Assembly: GCA_002371315.1 (NCBI GenBank)
Contig: DFHL01000117.1
Location: forward strand, 1-9,292
Length of the DNA: 9,292 nucleotides
Origin: Bacteroidales bacterium UBA3724
Lineage (GTDB): Bacteria; Bacteroidota; Bacteroidia; Bacteroidales; P3
Direction of reading: 5' to 3'
Positions 6,643 to 9,292 of this stretch are shown here, one piece after another (position 1 is the first letter of the stretch; each line of letters starts with the position of its first letter). The position numbers were made by a program, and so were the translations under genes. A model generated the notes under the pieces. It saw nothing but the letters and a program-made list of their open reading frames with translations. It made no database searches and was not told the DNA's origin.

Positions 6643-7377
6643 CTAACCGATAACAGTTTTTGCATTAACCGAAACGCCTGTGCTGTTCTTGATTTGGAAA
6701 TAGATTCCTGTAGAATCAATTTTGCGGAACATCATCGTTTCCTGGTCGCCATATTTTGTTTCTTTCAGATAGTTGATTTCAAGTTCACGAATCTCAGGAC
6801 GACCTGCGCTGCGAGGCTTGCAGATTTCCGGTATCGAGTCGCAAATCCATTTCAAATACTCAGCATTATTGACGTGACGCGTATGATCAAGCGCTGAATA
6901 TGGAATATCAATCTTTTTAAGATAATCCATATCCGACGGCATAATAATCTTGTCTAGTTTCTGATATTTTGTCGAATGGATAGTTTCCTTGCTGTACTTT
7001 GTAATGATATCACCCAAACGGCACACGCGGCGCGACAAAAGGTCGATTATAACCCAATTTGAGGTGCTTGAGGCACACACGTTTCCATCTGCATCAATAA
7101 GCTGATAGTCTCTTGGAGCAATCAGTCCATTGTCAGGTTTTGCCCAGGTTTTAAGGGTTAGCCTCTCTCCTGCCGACGGAAACCTTAATATGCTGTAATA
7201 CACGTGAGTAAGCACCCACGCTTTATTGAACGGTTTAAGTCCGTTGAAACCAACGCCAAGACTGTCGGAATGGTCGCCAGCCACATCCTGAAATAGCCTG
7301 GCAAGTCCCCATAGTGTCAACCTATCGTCCTCGTCGCAGATAAGCGTGGAGAGTGTAAAATCTTCGGTATAAATCAT
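6643..7377 (-). CDS. Acyl-ACP thioesterase (FatA/FatB-like, double hotdog)
   Basis: Enzymes of this family hydrolyse acyl-ACP to free fatty acid and ACP in the cytoplasm, ending or tuning chain elongation. The 244-residue protein matches the bacterial branch of the plant-type family in length and layout: an N-terminal hotdog (about 1-130, with WGLARLFQDVAGDHSDSLG) and a C-terminal one carrying LDHTRHVNNAEYLKW. Against the plant FatB catalytic pattern D-x-N-x-H plus a later Glu, Asp164, His168 and Glu206 are present, but the Asn position is Thr166 and the residue after Glu is Thr rather than Cys. I chose the ATG at 7377. It is one base past the argS stop, has AAGGA six bases upstream, and yields MIYTEDFTL; an in-frame ATG at 7407 would overlap argS by 29 bases. 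Chain-length preference cannot be read from sequence. Confidence 0.87.
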   Translation of the reverse strand: MIYTEDFTLSTLICDEDDRLTLWGLARLFQDVAGDHSDSLGVGFNGLKPFNKAWVLTHVYYSILRFPSAGERLTLKTWAKPDNGLIAPRDYQLIDADGNVCASSTSNWVIIDLLSRRVCRLGDIITKYSKETIHSTKYQKLDKIIMPSDMDYLKKIDIPYSALDHTRHVNNAEYLKWICDSIPEICKPRSAGRPEIRELEINYLKETKYGDQETMMFRKIDSTGIYFQIKNSTGVSVNAKTVIG

Positions 7378-7378
7378 A

Positions 7379-9169
7379 TTACATCCTTTCAGGAACATCA
7401 ATACCAAGAATATGCATCATATTCTTGATGGCAACAGAAACGATATCGCATAGCTGAACAAGGAAAACCATTCGGTTTGCATCGGGTTCGCGCAGTATCG
7501 GCGTATCTTGGTAGAAACTATTGAAAGCCTTGGCGAGTTCGAACGTGAAGTTAGCCACCATTGCCGGACTGTAGGCTTCTGCCGCCTGCTCGACAACCGA
7601 AGGCATATCGTGCAGCATCTTTATTACGTCGCGTTCCTTGTCGTCGAGCTTGACCGAATTGCATTTCGCATTCAAATCCAAGCCTTTTTCGCTCACCGCC
7701 TTACGAACAATAGAACGGATACGGGCGTAGGTGTATTGAATGAACGGACCCGTATTGCCATTGAAGTCAATACTTTCGGCAGGATTGAAAAGCATCGTCT
7801 TTGTCGGGTCGACTTTGAGGATAAAGTACTTCAAAGCTCCCAGCGCCAGAATATGGTAAAGTTCCTGAAGCTCTTCGGGCGACATATCGTCATTCTTGCC
7901 ACGGTCGCGGCACATTTCCTCGGCCGTTTTCTCCATCTCCTCAATCAGGTCGTCGGCATCGACCACCGTACCTTCGCGCGACTTCATCTTGCCGTTTGGA
8001 AGCTCGACCATACCGTACGAAAGATGGTATACCTTGTCTGCCCAATCAAAGCCCAAACGTCCAAGGATAATCTTGAGAACCTGGAAATGATAGTCCTGCT
8101 CATTTCCGACGACATAAATAAGCTGGTCAGCATCAAAATCGTTGTGACGCAGCAGCGCAGTGCCCAGATCCTGAGTCATATATACCGACGTGCCATCCTT
8201 GCGCAGCAGCAGCTTTTGGTCCAGTCCGGCATCTGTGAGGTCGCACCACACAGAACCATCCTCTTTGCGGAACAGTACACCAAGGTCCAAACCTTTCTGC
8301 ACAAGCTCTTTACCAAGAAGATAGGTGTTGGATTCATAATATATTTTGTCGAACGAGACACCCATTTTCTTGTACGTCTCGTCAAAACCATCATAAACCC
8401 ATCTGTTCATTTTCTGCCAAAGGTCGCGAATTTCCTTATCGCCTTCTTCCCAACGTTTCAGCATCTGCTGAGCCTCAACCATCAGAGGGGCCTCTTTCTT
8501 GGCTTGCTCCTCCTCTACCCCTTTCTCCATAAGGGCCTTAATCTCAGCCTTGTAATGCTTATCAAACTCCACATAGTATTTCCCAACCAGATGGTCGCCC
8601 TTCATTCCCGTAGATTCAGGCGTCTCGCCGTTGCCATAACGCAACCAAGCCAGCATCGACTTGCAGATATGAATGCCACGGTCGTTGACAAGGTTGACTT
8701 TCTTCACGTTGCGGCCATTGGCTGCAAGCAGCTGAGACACAGACCATCCAAGCAGATTGTTGCGGATATGGCCAAGGTGGAGCGGCTTGTTGGTATTAGG
8801 CGAAGAGTATTCGATAACGACAGGGGCATCCGACGGGTTCACCTCCTTGAGGCCGTAGCGACTGTTGCCGGCAATGCCGCCCGCAAACGAAATCCAGTAG
8901 CTGTCGGACACCGTAAAGTTGAGGAATCCCTTGATAACGTTGAACCCGGAAAGGTCTGACAGTTTGCCACATACATCGGCACCAATCTCGTTAGCCACAT
9001 TTTCGGGCGACTTGCGCGCCTGCTTAACAAACGGGAAAACAACAACAGTGAAATCGCCTTCAAACTCTTTTTTCGTCTTTTGAAGCACTATCTCTTCGGG
9101 TTGTATATCAATACCATAAAGGTTTTTCAGTGCTTCCGATACGGCCGATTGAATCTTATTTGTAATCAT
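7379..9169 (-). CDS. argS: Arginyl-tRNA synthetase (arginine--tRNA ligase)
   Basis: A class I synthetase that charges tRNA-Arg with arginine in the cytoplasm, using ATP. The 596 residues are full length for the family. The N-terminal tRNA-binding domain spans about 1-110. The Rossmann catalytic core has the HIGH motif as HLGH (131-134) in SSPNTNKPLHLGHIRNN, and the KMSKS-like loop KMKSR (394-398) in GKMKSREGTVVD. The C-terminal DALR-type anticodon-binding domain begins near FIQYTYARIRSI (476-487) and ends in DVPERM. The start is the first ATG, preceded by A-rich sequence and no Shine-Dalgarno site. An upstream frame appears to end about 30 bp before it, and the thioesterase gene starts one base after its stop, so it looks like the middle gene of an operon. 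No promoter is visible directly upstream. Confidence 0.97.
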   Translation of the reverse strand: MITNKIQSAVSEALKNLYGIDIQPEEIVLQKTKKEFEGDFTVVVFPFVKQARKSPENVANEIGADVCGKLSDLSGFNVIKGFLNFTVSDSYWISFAGGIAGNSRYGLKEVNPSDAPVVIEYSSPNTNKPLHLGHIRNNLLGWSVSQLLAANGRNVKKVNLVNDRGIHICKSMLAWLRYGNGETPESTGMKGDHLVGKYYVEFDKHYKAEIKALMEKGVEEEQAKKEAPLMVEAQQMLKRWEEGDKEIRDLWQKMNRWVYDGFDETYKKMGVSFDKIYYESNTYLLGKELVQKGLDLGVLFRKEDGSVWCDLTDAGLDQKLLLRKDGTSVYMTQDLGTALLRHNDFDADQLIYVVGNEQDYHFQVLKIILGRLGFDWADKVYHLSYGMVELPNGKMKSREGTVVDADDLIEEMEKTAEEMCRDRGKNDDMSPEELQELYHILALGALKYFILKVDPTKTMLFNPAESIDFNGNTGPFIQYTYARIRSIVRKAVSEKGLDLNAKCNSVKLDDKERDVIKMLHDMPSVVEQAAEAYSPAMVANFTFELAKAFNSFYQDTPILREPDANRMVFLVQLCDIVSVAIKNMMHILGIDVPERM

Positions 9170-9199
9170 TTTGTATTTTTATCTTGTTTTTTGTTCTAT

Positions 9200-9292
9200 T
9201 TATCTTCTAAACAATGGGTTATTTGACGGCTCTTCCTCCTGGCGCTGCAGCTTCCAGGGCGCGTTGAGGAGAAAACCGCTACTTGGTGCCGG
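9200..9292 (-). CDS. C-terminal end of an unidentified gene upstream of argS (partial)
   Basis: Reading leftward from the right edge, one frame is open for 30 codons and stops at TAA (9202-9200), ending in APWKLQRQEEEPSNNPLFRR. Codons before about 9225 end mostly in G or C, as in the coding sequence of this window, and the 30 bp between this stop and the argS ATG are strongly AT-rich, which fits a gene end. A second frame is also open to the edge, running on to a TAG at 9198-9196, but it uses less typical codons (AGG AGG). I do not recognise the family. Confidence 0.45.
   Translation of the reverse strand, partial: PAPSSGFLLNAPWKLQRQEEEPSNNPLFRR

Noticed and set aside
7508..8959. A 483-codon plus-strand frame opposite argS
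   Set aside because: argS carries HLGH and KMKSR motifs and is full length, so the antisense frame is a shadow.

Overview
The window is a core-genome stretch from a member of the Bacteroidota, most likely the order Bacteroidales; I cannot fix the genus. Three things point there. Promoter -7 elements of the Bacteroidota type (TAnnTTTG) sit upstream of both clpC and gyrA. Most start codons follow A-rich sequence rather than a Shine-Dalgarno site. The protein set also fits: ClpC-type unfoldase, GyrA, a secreted TPR protein, and a plant-like acyl-ACP thioesterase. G+C is high in clpC and gyrA and visibly lower in the TPR gene, argS and the thioesterase gene.

Layout, left to right. (1) 1-1877, minus strand: the first 625 residues of a ClpC unfoldase, cut by the window's left edge. 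(2) 1878-2442: a 565-bp divergent intergenic region that drives clpC leftward and gyrA rightward. It is unusually rich in structure: two copies of a 17-bp element containing a palindrome exactly 240 bp apart, a half-site in the clpC leader, phased A-tracts, a five-unit 11-bp tandem array, a G-run cluster and short GC-rich inverted repeats. (3) 2443-5022, plus strand: complete gyrA, followed by a terminator-like hairpin. (4) 5138-6388, plus strand: an exported TPR protein of unknown role with a good intrinsic terminator. (5) 6389-6642: a convergent junction with hairpins and GGATGCC-type repeats. (6) 9292-6643, minus strand: an apparent operon of the tail of an unidentified gene, argS, and an acyl-ACP thioesterase whose start lies one base past the argS stop.

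The genes are housekeeping: protein quality control, DNA supercoiling, tRNA charging and fatty-acid release. I found no phage, transposon, CRISPR array, RNA gene or defence system, and nothing that qualifies as a new multi-gene system. The stretch most worth a second look is the clpC-gyrA regulatory region. Smaller points of interest are Gly at the Asp87 position of the GyrA quinolone region, Thr at a catalytic Asn position in the thioesterase, and the repeat cluster at 6527-6592.
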